A stretch of 64,000 nucleotides of DNA from Ornithodoros turicata (lineage: Eukaryota > Arthropoda > Arachnida > Ixodida > Argasidae), in contig NC_088201.1 of NCBI RefSeq assembly GCF_037126465.1, forward strand, positions 141,548,376 to 141,612,375, in the 5' to 3' direction. The position numbers and the translations under genes were made by a program. Of this stretch, positions 9,346 to 18,607 are shown piece by piece; position 1 is the stretch's first letter; each line of letters opens with the position of its first letter. The notes under the pieces were generated by a model. The model was not told the DNA's origin. It did not search any database and saw only the letters and a program-made list of their open reading frames with translations.

Positions 9346-10504
9346 GTTGCTCTAAGCTAGCGAGCAACAGCAAGGGTATACGAACACAAGAAGTCGAGCA
9401 CAAGTGATGGAATGCACTTGATTAATCAGAAAATGAAATGTCTCAGTACCAGATGTCACTGTTCCGTCAACAAAAACAGATGAACTTTGAAGGGGCGTCT
9501 GGTTGGCAGTGGTGACAGCCTTCAGCTTGAAACCCAGACGGTGATAGTTGAGACGTGGAGTGCAAGCTTTTCGGTGGTGCCAGAATGCCTGCGAAATCAT
9601 TTAACAAATAAGGCAATTCCAAATCTGTACTGAGAATACACCCGCCGGGGCGTAATCTCTAAAGGATGAAGCAGTAACTGACAGATAGCGTATTTTTCTC
9701 TTCTACGTGATGCAATTTGCACAGCATGACTGACTTGTCTAACATTACGCGTCTTACCTTTATCTGCTGCATAATCCTGCCCCTGCAATCTCCTGCTGCA
9801 GGTAAGGCTGGCACAGCATGCCGGACGAGACATCTTCGGTTTCTTGTGAAACAAGTTGAGCATATTGCTTCCGTAACATTCGTATGAGCCAAATGAACAG
9901 ATCAAATCGCTGCTTTCGAAGGTGGCACCCAGTCGGAGTTCTAACCGATTGTTGCAGTCAATAGATTTCGCTTTCGCCTTTCGGAAAATTGTGGTTTGAA
10001 ACATTGGAACTGCATGCTGAAGTGTTCTTGCAGACGGGAGCAAAACGCTCACGCATTCTCGGCACGCAGCACAGAACACGAATCACACCAGGAAGTCTGT
10101 ACTGGCCTAGCAAATGCTTTGCAGTCGAAGGAAGCAAAACTCACGTTCCTCGTGGGTTTAGTGAAGTCCAGAAATATACTGGCTCCCTAATAGCGAACTG
10201 TTTATCACTTCCCCAATGTGAATCTGCGCAGCAGACGGCTCGTCAGAAGAAACTGGCCGGCTTGGCGGAAGAAACCAAGCCAAAAGTCATGCCAAGCCGG
10301 AGCGCGGGCAGACCACGAATGTGTCGTCGAAACAGGGTTTGCGGGCCGCAAGACGGGATGTCAGTGAAACTAAAAATTCACTTTTTCGGAAAACCGCGAG
10401 GAGTTTGGGATAACTATTTTGCATACATAATTAGTGTTCCCTAATGAACACATCGTGTGAGTACCATTCCATTCTGTAACACTCGAAAATCGGCGTAGCT
10501 GAGC
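9346..10504. other. Unassigned; possible minus-strand first exon
   Basis: The minus strand has a 160-codon open frame (9597-10079) without recognisable domain. Within it, an ATG at 9829-9831 is followed by 74 bases and a good splice-donor-like AAAG/GTAAGA (exon edge at 9758). A GC-rich stretch at 10210-10360 could be a promoter. I cannot join these to later exons in frame, so no gene is called. Confidence 0.2.
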
Positions 10505-10605
10505 TTTAAAGACATACCCCCACAACCCCTTCGTATATTAAGGACACTAATCACTTCCTCCAAGTACTAAACCAATGTCAGCCACCCGCTTCTAGTCTCC
10601 TAGTT

Positions 10606-11325
10606 ACGCTAGACGTGTCATCCTTATACACCAATATCCCACACGAAGACGGGATCACCGCAGCAGAAACGGCTTTTTCAAAGTACTCCGATTCCCCTTG
10701 TGATTCGACTGTGCTATCTGCTCTACTGAAACTGATCCTGAGGAACAATAACTTCGAATTTAATGGCAGACAATATCTACAAATCAGCGGCACAGCTATG
10801 GGCACTAAGATGGCACCCAGTTACGCAAATATATTCATGGGCAGTTTGGATGAAAATTTCTTGAGCCAGTGCGAGCTAAAACCTACTCTCTACAAACGTT
10901 ACCTGGACGACATATTTATGATCTGGCCACACTCGGAAGACAGCCTTGTAGATTTTATACGCAACTTCAACAACTTCCACCCCTCCATTAACTTCACTCA
11001 TCCTTATTCAGCCACCATTGTTAACTTCCTAGATGTTCAGGTTAAATTCACTAATGGTGGTTTAACAACTGATCTGTTCCGTAAGCCAACCGATTCTCAA
11101 CAATACTTATCATTTCAAAGCTGCCATCCGCGACACACGAAACTGGCCATCCCCTATAGTCAAGCCCTTAGATACAGGAAAATCTGCTCAAATGATGGCG
11201 ATCTGGAAAAAAATTTAGAACAGCTGCAACAAACTTTCGTTGATCATCAATATCCACTGAACCTGGTGCAAGATGCTCTCAACAGGGCTCGCGAAGTAGG
11301 CCGCATTAGTTTGTTTGAAAAAAAG
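10606..11325 (+). pseudogene. PLE reverse transcriptase, truncated
   Basis: The frame starts within the RT, with motif A LDVSSLYTNIPHEDG, motif B GTAMGTKMAPSYANIFMG and motif C RYLDDIFMI intact. A one-base deletion near 10533 (CTCCCT became CCCCT relative to the other copy) breaks the frame upstream. A nonsense TAA at 11326-11328 separates it from the linker and nuclease, which continue in the same frame. The catalytic residues survive, but the N-terminal third is missing, so the element is dead. Confidence 0.88.
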
Positions 11326-11720
11326 TAAAATAACTCGAAAACCAATTCGGTAAACTTAACTGTAACATTCACCGGAAATATCCCAAACATTAACAGCATG
11401 CTTAATCGCCACCATAGTATCCTCTTCCAGTCCGAACGCACTAAGGAAATTTTTCCCGAACCACCACGTGTCGCTTACAGATGTACACGTAATCTGCAGG
11501 ATAACTTAGTCCGCTCTAAAGTAAACAGTACGATAAACCCTTGGATTGGTTGTCACCCATGTAATGGCCGACGTTGTCAGATTTGCAAACTAATGCAGAC
11601 CACGCAGGAAGTCAAAAGTACAAACTCTAATTTTACCGCCAAGATCATTGGAGACCTAGACTGCAATTCCTCGAACGTCATCTATGCAATCCAATGTAAC
11701 ACATGTCAAGCACTATATGT

Positions 11721-11762
11721 TTTTTTTTCGTTGTTTTTTTTTCTTACAAACAAACAAACAAA
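11721..11762. mobile_element. 42-bp insertion with 10-bp target duplication
   Basis: A T-rich then (AAAC)n-like segment flanked by direct repeats CACTATATGT at 11711-11720 and 11763-11772. The other PLE copy has a single near-identical site (CACAATATGT). Long target duplications and low-complexity ends suggest a short retrotransposed or repair-derived insert. Confidence 0.75.
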
Positions 11763-11871
11763 CACTATATGTGGGTCAGACAAAAACTTCTTTCAGAGTC
11801 AGATTCAACAACCACCGATCGGATGTCACCAAAAACCTAATCTTCCAGTTTCCCGCCATTTCAAGCAGCCA

Positions 11872-12109
11872 CACTCTTAAAAATGAACTTCACCACATAG
11901 CACGCTCCTAGCCAACCATCACCCCGAATGACAACGTTCTCGCGCTAGATTTGTTGAAAACGGGAGGAGGAGCCTATTTTGTTCCCATTATGCACGGCAC
12001 AAAATAGGCTCCTCCTCCTGTTTTCAACAAATCAGGGACGAGAACGTTGTCATTCGGGATGGTGGTTGGCTAGGAGCGTGCTATGTGGTGAAGTTCATTT
12101 TTAAGAGTG
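11872..12109. mobile_element. 238-bp fold-back MITE in the PLE
   Basis: Nearly perfect inverted arms of about 105 bp begin CACTCTTAAAAATGAACTTC at both ends, with a short centre near 11980-12000. The other PLE copy gives the empty site (AGCAGCCAGGTCATT); only the dinucleotide CA is duplicated. A CACT terminus with a 2-bp duplication suggests a CACTA/Mirage-like (CMC) relative, but the family is not certain. Confidence 0.82.
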
Positions 12110-12485
12110 CAGGTCATTCTATTAACGATGTATCAATCTTTATTCTCCAGTCAAACTTCAACTCTGACCGCTCCCGAGAGCAACGCGAATCCTACCTAAT
12201 CTACAAATTCCAATCGACCATTAACGAAGACCCCGGCATGCTATCAACAATAAGAAGTCTAACCTCGTAGATAAGGAACTTTTTCTCCAATTCCTTTTCA
12301 GCCGGATGGGTGGCGCAACCTTGACAAAGCCACTACCCCAAGGACGATGACATCACACTTGAAGCTGACAAGTCAACATTCTCGAACGTGACCCTTTGAC
12401 AACCGCCAGGTGGCGGGGTTTTCCCTTTCCCGATGACGTCACTATGCGAGCCTTTATAAGCTCTGTGTATCACTGACATATTTTT

Positions 12486-12522
12486 GTCCTGACGAAGGCG
12501 GAGCCTCCGCCGTAATGTGGAC
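12486..12522 (+). ncRNA. Degenerate hammerhead-like motif, second copy
   Basis: GTC-CTGACGA (12486-12495), stem II GGCGGAG/CTCCGCC, GTAA (12512-12515) instead of GAAA, GTG instead of a normal NUH triplet, then GAC pairing with GTC. It is homologous to 3433-3469. Confidence 0.4.
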
Positions 12523-12623
12523 AGCCCTTTTAGCATTCCAAGTATCTTAAATGTAAATAAATTATCCCTTTTTTTCTTACTTCCCGTACCTTCGTAGTCT
12601 GTGTTTCAATTTTCATTTCAGCT

Positions 12624-12644
12624 ATATATATATATATATATATA
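12624..12644. repeat. (TA)n microsatellite
   Basis: TA tract lying exactly between the PLE 3' end and the palindromic element that starts at 12644. Confidence 0.95.
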
Positions 12645-12654
12645 GATACTCATT

Positions 12655-12732
12655 GAACGATGCGACAGCACCAGAGGACACGTGTTTCGCCGTGTTTGCG
12701 GCTCGTCGGCCCTGGGTAGCTGCGCATCGTTC
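12655..12732 (-). ncRNA. Hammerhead-like core, left arm
   Basis: Minus strand: CCGACGA (12703-12709; canonical would be CTGACGA), stem II GCCG/CGGC with loop CAAACA, GAAA (12685-12688), an imperfect stem III, and the triplet GTC at 12664-12666. The nine bases after GTC (GCATCGTTC) pair perfectly with GAACGATGC upstream of the core, giving a distal stem I with a 14-base internal loop. The one core substitution (U4 to C) probably weakens or abolishes cleavage. Confidence 0.5.
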
Positions 12733-12937
12733 GGGATTGGCAAACCAGGGGTCACTCAGCGAGCGATATACACCTGGGAGGGTGACTGAGCACTCCCCAA
12801 TGCCACAGTGCAAGCCAGTGAATTATGAAGAGGGGTCCTCTTCATAATTCACTGGCTTGCACTGTGGCATTGGGGAGTGCTCAGTCACCCTCCCAGGTGT
12901 ATATCGCTCGCTGAGTGACCCCTGGTTTGCCAATCCC

Positions 12938-13015
12938 GAACGATGCGCAGCTACCCAGGGCCGACGAGCCGCAAACACGGCGAAACACGTGTCCTCTGGT
13001 GCTGTCGCATCGTTC
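12938..13015 (+). ncRNA. Hammerhead-like core, right arm
   Basis: Mirror copy of the left-arm motif: CCGACGA 12961-12967, stem II 12968-12971 with 12978-12981, GAAA 12982-12985, triplet GTC 13004-13006, and distal stem I 12938-12946 with 13007-13015. The same C replaces the canonical U of the core. Confidence 0.5.
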
Positions 13016-13107
13016 AATGAGTATCTGTTTCTCTACGTGCAGCCATAGAAGCCATTTTTATCTGTAACTTTGAATTTGAAACACGTCTAGCATCATTTAC
13101 TTTTCCC

Positions 13108-13109
<2 letters not shown>

Positions 13110-13139
<30 letters not shown>
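13110..13139. repeat. (TA)n microsatellite
   Basis: TA tract immediately left of the ~785-bp fold-back element. Confidence 0.95.
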
Positions 13140-13142
<3 letters not shown>

Positions 13143-13923
13143 TTTTTCCGAGATTAAATCAATTGCAATATAACATATGCTGAAGGGCACTCCTGAGGGC
13201 ATTGGGAAACTCCTAAGACAATGTCTTAATTAACTTTCAATAATTAACTTTTAAAGTATAAAAGCTACGAGGTTGTCCCAATGAGAACATCTGTTCCTTT
13301 CGGTGACCTGATATCATAGCCGTTTTCAGAACAAAAATCCGTTCCGTAGATCGTCCGCAAAAAAATCGTGAAGGAGCACCGTTTTTTCTTTATTTTGTTC
13401 ATTCCGCATCGTCGGAGACGCGTATTTCCTTCAACCCAATGTGACATGGTGAAGGAGCACAGTGCCGCCTCATGCGTCGAAGATGAGCTTTAACTTGCGT
13501 AAACAAAACAAAAACAAATGTATCGGGTGACTCTATCGGAGCAGCCCTTATCTTGTGTTGCATTTTCTGTTCTCTTTCAAGGACGCAAGAGGCGATAGTG
13601 TGCTGTTTCCCCCTCTCACATTGGGGATGAAGGAAATACGGGTCTCCGAAGATGCGCAATGAACAAAACAAAGAAAAAGAGGATGTTCCGTCACGAATTT
13701 TTTGCGGACGATCTACTGAACGGATTTTTGTTCTGAAAACGGCTATGATCTCAGGTGACCGAAAGGAACAGGTGTTTTCATTGGGACTTCGTAGCTTTTA
13801 TAATTAAAAAGTGGGTTATCGAAAGTTAATTAAGACATTGTCTTATGAGTTTGCTAATGCCCTCGCAAGGAGTGCCCTTCAGCATACGCTATATTGCAAT
13901 TGATTTCATCTCGGAAAATGTGA
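13139..13923. mobile_element. ~785-bp fold-back element
   Basis: Left end TCACTTTTTCCGAGATTAAA is matched by the complement at 13904-13923 with a few differences. Long imperfect arms (about 350 bp each) include GTTCTGAAAACGGCTATGAT-type blocks near 13318-13333 and 13731-13748. The centre lies near 13531. There is no coding region. It borders a (TA)n tract on the left and ATAT on the right, compatible with TA-type targeting. Confidence 0.75.
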
Positions 13924-14072
13924 AAGATATATTTTTAAAAAGTATGGTCACATTTTGCAGGGACCCTGTCTACATATCTACAAGTCTGCAGGTACAAAGC
14001 CCTTATAGACATTTGATGGGAAAGCATCCCTAATAGCATGCACGATACAGACAGGAAGAATACCGGTGCGAC

Positions 14073-14363
14073 GTGTTAGCTCCCTCCTTGAGGCGACCAT
14101 CTGACCGATGCCACGCTATTCGCGGGGACGTGCAGGTGATGGTTGCGTTTCGCTTTTATTCAAGTGGAAGCTTCCAGTTGGTGATTGGAGATTTGGCGGC
14201 CGTGAGACAAAGCAGTTGTTCCCGCATCGTCGTTGGTGTACCAAGCGCAGTCGTGGAGCGGGAGATCGCTCAAGTGAAGTTCATTCGCACACCGAGTCTA
14301 AAGACCACCCTGGGTAAATTATGTTTGGTGATGTCCAGGCAGTTGTCATGCAATGTAGCGTAA
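14073..14363 (+). pseudogene. Harbinger (PIF/HARBI1-like) transposase fragment
   Basis: The frame contains VMVAFRFYSSGSFQLVIGDL followed by AAVRQSSCSRIVVGV, the helix-turn-helix-like N-terminal block of Harbinger transposases (their usual form has ALRFYATGSFQ, a GDL, then a serine-rich SRIV). It should be followed by a DDE nuclease domain of some 250 residues, which I do not find. A donor-like CTGG/GTAAAT at about 14313 could be an intron or decay. This is a short remnant that recognised and cut Harbinger ends in its intact form. A Myb/SANT partner lies at 15474-15866 on the other strand. Confidence 0.7.
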
Positions 14364-15473
14364 GCAAGGTTCTGTGAACATTCCGTCTACGTGTGCATAT
14401 TCTGAAATTGTGCAGGTGGAGTGTCCGGGGGATGGAGAGTGTGGTTGTTTTAGAAAACTCATTTATGTCTGAATACGCTCCTAAATAATTTCGTAACTGA
14501 AGTCAACTAAATAAATGAAGATTCCACATACTCATGTACGCAGTCTATTCACTGTTTCCATGGTTTAAGCTTCCGCCTGGCAATGTGTTCACCTCCTACT
14601 TATAGTGCTCTATGGCAAGCATTCGCCTTTGGAGAGCTAGCAGGCCTGCTAAATGTTTCTCAGTTTTCTTGTGAGCCTACAAAACTTCCTCTCACCCAGT
14701 GCGGCTGTCATTTTGACGCCTTCATGAAATGCCATGCACACACCAATCTGAGAAGACAGGCAGATAATTATTGACTCAATTCATTGTACACTGTGAATGC
14801 ACGTAAGGAAGCATGAGGGGGTACAGTATGCTTGTGGTTCTACGCATGGTTCTACTCTGAATGCCCCTGCTGAAACATGAGTCCTTGCTTCACCATGAGG
14901 CGGATGCCTGAGGCTGCTGAGTGGTCTCTACATAGATATCATTCACAGTCGCTTTTTCTGAAGGTAAGTGCACATGGGAGACGTACTCCCAGTAAGGGTA
15001 CTCCCGTAAGGATGTACTCCCGTACTCCCTGAAAGAGCGTCGTTGGACATGGTTGATAGGATGGGCCTGGGTTGGTGAGTTCTTCTGCTGAGTTAGAGCT
15101 GAGCACAGCATTCTCAGCGAATTAATTAACACAAATTTGTGGTGAGAATGTTCAGTGGACTCACCCCCCCCCCACTCACACACACACCAATATCGAAACT
15201 GCCAAGAGCAGCAACTGCATGGACAGCAGTTCGGTCAATGGCCCCAACCACTCTTTCCTCCAGTAGCGTCACCGGTCCTAGCTGCGCTGCTGTCTACACT
15301 CTTGCTCCTGGCGTTTGAAATCAATATAGTTGTGAATGTTATGAAATTTCATAACCGTCCTTTCCTCTCCTCTCTGTAATATCCACCCTAACAACCATCG
15401 TAATTCCCAATGAACTCCCACATTTTGCTGTTCCTGCGAACGTCCACATCGTACCTCTCTTTTGCTTGAACTT
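14364..15473. other. Unassigned, probably interior of Harbinger remnant
   Basis: No further transposase motifs could be recognised between the transposase fragment and the Myb/SANT gene. A short C-tract (about 15166-15176) is the only low-complexity feature. Confidence 0.35.
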
Positions 15474-15866
15474 TTAAAGTCTATCCACTTCTACTTCTGC
15501 AAAGTCTCGTGTAATTCCCAAAACCGCGAAGAGGGATGCAGTGATGTGCTTCGAAGCATTTTGCTTGTCTTTAGCTCCTTCTGCTCCATCGCCACTGGCG
15601 TCGATAGCGTTTTTGTTTGTTTTGTACCCTTCCACGAGGGTCTCTATCTCCCTCTCCGTAAAATTCGACCGGTGGACACGCTTTGAGGCCCGAAGAGTGT
15701 CTTCTATATCAACTTCAGAACACACTTCTGAAGATACCGCGCGATTTTGTTGACAAACACCGTGACATGTGTCATAGGATACAACGGGTCCCATTGGTTG
15801 AGCTAACGTCGTTGCAATAGCAATAACATACCCTCGTGCCCCCTCGCTCATTAATACCACGGGCAC
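15474..15866 (-). pseudogene. Myb/SANT-like DNA-binding protein of a Harbinger element
   Basis: The minus-strand frame includes RSNFTEREIETLVEGY, then a linker and ITRDFAEVEVDRL, matching Myb/SANT-like domains of the type found in Harbinger accessory proteins (FTERE at the first helix, an RT-x-x-EV motif before the third). The invariant tryptophans are largely replaced, and the frame ends early. The related LKVQAKERYDVDV stretch continues in another frame just downstream (about 15478-15430), so a frameshift has occurred. Such proteins bind element ends and escort the transposase to the nucleus. Orientation is opposite to the transposase remnant, as is common for this superfamily. Confidence 0.62.
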
Positions 15867-17065
15867 ATTTCAGGAAGCACGTCAGCTGCTCTTTCTTGCT
15901 CGTTCTGCCCATCGTGAACCTCCCTCTGCTTTACGATCCTTTCGTGAATGCTGAACCCCGCGATTTGCGACGATGTCTTAGGACGGTTGTACACTACGAC
16001 ATCGTAGCGAATCTCACGAACTTCTTTGTGAATCCGACCCCAGGTTCGGGAGATTCGACATCCTCGACGTAGAAAGTGGTCACAGATGCCCGATGGCACT
16101 TTCGTTCTCGCCGGATTAGCGAGCGGAAGCGCGCGTATTACATGCGTCCTCGGCAGATGGCGCGGTGTGATGCAATTGTTGACAGACTGCGGTTTCGTGC
16201 TACGTCCCTGGATATGCAATCATCGATTGCAGAAAAACTACTGCGATTTCAGCGGAGTTCTTTGACATTTGAACTTTAGAAGGTTCAAGCTTCGACATTT
16301 GAAATTTAGAAGGTTCAAGGTTCGCTGAACTTAAAGTTTTGATAGGTTCATATTCACTTTTCGGTCCCTTTAACATAGTGTAATGTTAACTTTGCTTCTG
16401 GTTTACCTAATGTGCACATGCTGTTTCTAAGGTACATATCTCTGCAGAATTTCCCTTCCTCGAGGAGCTGTTGCCTACTGCAATATTTATTTTGTCTCTT
16501 CACTTGGCTCACACCTTGTCTTTACCCGTTCTTACATCATCATCTACGCACATGCGTACAACAATGAACATAATTTGTGGCTGACAACTCCTGCCGAATG
16601 AGGATCCGCGAAGACAGAAGTATCACAGAGCACACGCATTAGCCACACAAGTTCGCCGTTAGCAACAACAACAGCTTTGTTTTGGTTTTGGAGAGTGGGG
16701 AGGTTCATCTCCACAGGCGATACTCTACCCCATTGCTGGGTTCAAACTGCCGTTAGCAAAGGCGCTACCAATCGAGGAAATCCTATTCCAAAACATTGAA
16801 GGCTGTATCCGTGATCACATTATGTGCATAATTTTTGGATACGTAGTGAAATGTTACTCTAGGACAAACGTACCCACGATAGATCGCAAACGTGCCTTGC
16901 TGTTAACTTGACATTAAATAAGTTATTTTTATTAATTTTGACAACTTCACTTTTTTATCTGATTATATGTCTCTCGAAAATCACATGTTTCGGATGAGTG
17001 CGGAAACCTGTGACCGTCAATGTTTTTATGTGTAGAACAAGGTGTACAAGAGTTTGTGCTCTTAA
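15867..17065. other. Unassigned with a small tandem duplication
   Basis: No gene recognised. Two adjacent 30-bp units at 16261-16290 and 16291-16320 share GACATTTGAA and TTTAGAAGGTTCAAG. A 50-bp block at 16692-16742 (GGGGAGGTTCATCTCCA then TCTACCCCATTGCTGG) recurs, diverged, at 22241-22288. Confidence 0.5.
16692..16742. repeat. Dispersed repeat fragment
   Basis: Shares GGGGAG-TTCATC-CCA and TCTACCCCA-TGCTGG with 22241-22288. It probably belongs to a short interspersed family. Confidence 0.5.
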
Positions 17066-18607
17066 AGGGACTATGAAATTTGCCGAACCCCCATACTTTT
17101 TTCGATGGAAACTGTTCTTCCCGCCGAGGAACGATTATGCCACAAATTTTTCCAGACGAAATCGCTCCGCTCTGTGAGAAGCGCGAGCCTGAAGAGTCTC
17201 TTCCGCGTTCGTCCTCTCCCGCACAAATTCTCCCGTCGATGGTGTAACTGTACGGACCACACTTCTGTGCCCCGTTACGTCACCGTGTTGCGTAATGGCA
17301 AGTAATGCTGCGAGCCCGCTGTGGCTGTCGCCTTCCCGTCGCATATAGAAGGTCACAAGGTCTCTGGTCGCGTCTGAGGGTTGAAGTTGAAGCATTACGT
17401 TTTCTTGGTTGGAGGCGTTCGGATAACACGCTATAATGAACAGCTTTTTGTGTATGAATCGTTTGCTACGCTTGAGCTGGCAAGTATGACATGTGAGCTG
17501 TACTTTTTCATCGAATGTATTCGTCCTCTGCTCTGCGGCCGTTCACAACAAGGAACTCAAGCACCTCCGTGGCTTTGAGAGTTTTGCTGACGAGCCAACG
17601 AAAGTGTCTGGTGGTTGCTTGGCGTTGCAGTTATATTTACGTCAGTTGCAGTTATGTTTACGTGTTGGCAATCTGACAACAAAGCAACTGCGTTGTGAAG
17701 TGCGACTGTGATATGTAGAAGATGCCCTCTTTGTCGCTCGATTTGTTTGCACGAATTATCATAAAAGACTGGGCGGTCTAATGTTTTATTTCGCTTTGTT
17801 TCAACTCGTGTTCTTCGTCATCATTACGGTTATTATTCAAAGCAGCTTCGCGCCTTCAGGTGATTCTGATTAACTGCGCATTTACTGTTCTACACACCGG
17901 ACGGGCTGGCTGTATTTCCTTCCGTCGAATGACTTGTTGTTTGCCTAAGAATATGTTTCACGCAAGAATTTATTTATGAGCACGTCACGTATTATGTATT
18001 CAGTATTCAGCACGTTGTAAATCTGAACATTTAGCATTGCCAACCACTATGCCTACAGAAACTCAACTGCAGCGTATTGTGTATTCTGTAAGAGTATTCT
18101 GTACATCGTATTTATTTCTGATAACTGTTTGTCGTTTAACAAATTTATTATCCAACCAGGTTTCCAACACTGCGTAATACATCCATAACCCTAAGACTGA
18201 GGGACACAATCTAACAACACCAGTTCACCTGCTTCATTGCCATCTTATGTTATTGTGTTACATAAGCTTGAAGTCATCAGTTGAGGTAACTGGAAAAAAG
18301 CAGAAAACCCCAGTAGTCATGTAGCATGCCCTATATATTGCAATTAAAAAGAAACGACAAGTAATTGGTACTACTATTTCAAGTAAACTGCTTGTTGGTC
18401 TACTGGCGGAAATCTGCTTTCTTTGTGAAAGAAGTGTTCCATTTGCCACCGGGGCAGCGTCCTCAGCTGTGCAGGCTCCTCCGAGGGTGTTTCACACTTG
18501 TATGTGCGTCAAGGACGAGGGCATCAGGCTCAAACAGCTGAAATGGTGACATTTAGCTCAAATAGTACAATAACGAAGACCTGACATCTACATATACACA
18601 TTATACA
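17066..18607. other. Unassigned, possible repeat end at 17066
   Basis: Begins with AAAGGGACTATGAAAT, whose complement TTTCATAGTCCCTA is found at 21239-21252. These may be the ends of one long or two short elements of the same family. No coding region recognised. Confidence 0.35.

Larger units (their letters stand above)
11326..12270 (+). pseudogene. PLE linker and GIY-YIG domain, interrupted twice
   Basis: After the stop at 11326-11328 the same frame encodes the linker (CHPCNGRRCQIC) and the start of the GIY-YIG core (VIYAIQCNTCQALYV). The 42-bp insertion follows, and the reading frame resumes shifted (GQTKTSFRVRFNNHRSDV). The 238-bp fold-back separates SRHFKQP from GHSINDVSIFILQSNF, and the C terminus ends RSLTS at 12270. 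Apart from these insertions the sequence is close to the copy at 3683-4303. Confidence 0.87.
10505..12623 (+). mobile_element. 5'-truncated Penelope-like element, second copy
   Basis: Same PLE family as 3335-6240, now on the plus strand. It begins abruptly inside the RT gene (TTAAAGACATAC at about 10505), consistent with incomplete reverse transcription, and runs through the GIY-YIG domain and 3' UTR to TTTCAGCTA at about 12623, where a (TA)n tract follows directly. It has been hit by a 42-bp insertion (11721-11762) and a 238-bp fold-back element (11872-12109). Confidence 0.88.
12644..13026. mobile_element. 383-bp near-perfect palindrome with hammerhead-like cores
   Basis: Arms 12644-12833 and 12837-13026 are almost identical inverted copies of about 190 bp with a 3-bp centre (12834-12836). 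It directly adjoins the (TA)n tract on its left. Both arms carry a hammerhead-like core (minus strand in the left arm, plus strand in the right). The two symmetrical 64-codon open frames are only mirror images of the palindrome, not genes. The close arm identity implies recent formation or gene conversion. Confidence 0.85.

Noticed and set aside
9989..10444. Plus-strand open frame of 151 codons
   Set aside because: No recognisable domain, and composition looks like GC-rich noncoding sequence; kept only as part of the unassigned segment.
10578..10805. Open frame on minus strand identical to the plus-strand frame at 5119-5346
   Set aside because: Both are antisense shadows of the PLE reverse transcriptase; identity reflects the shared element.
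12653..13017. Two identical 64-codon frames on opposite strands
   Set aside because: They are mirror images produced by the palindrome and show no protein family motif.
15155..15379. Possible Harbinger DDE segment on the minus strand (VVGAIDRTAVHAV in one frame)
   Set aside because: The stretch is short, the neighbouring residues do not fit a DDE domain, and its orientation is opposite to the transposase fragment.
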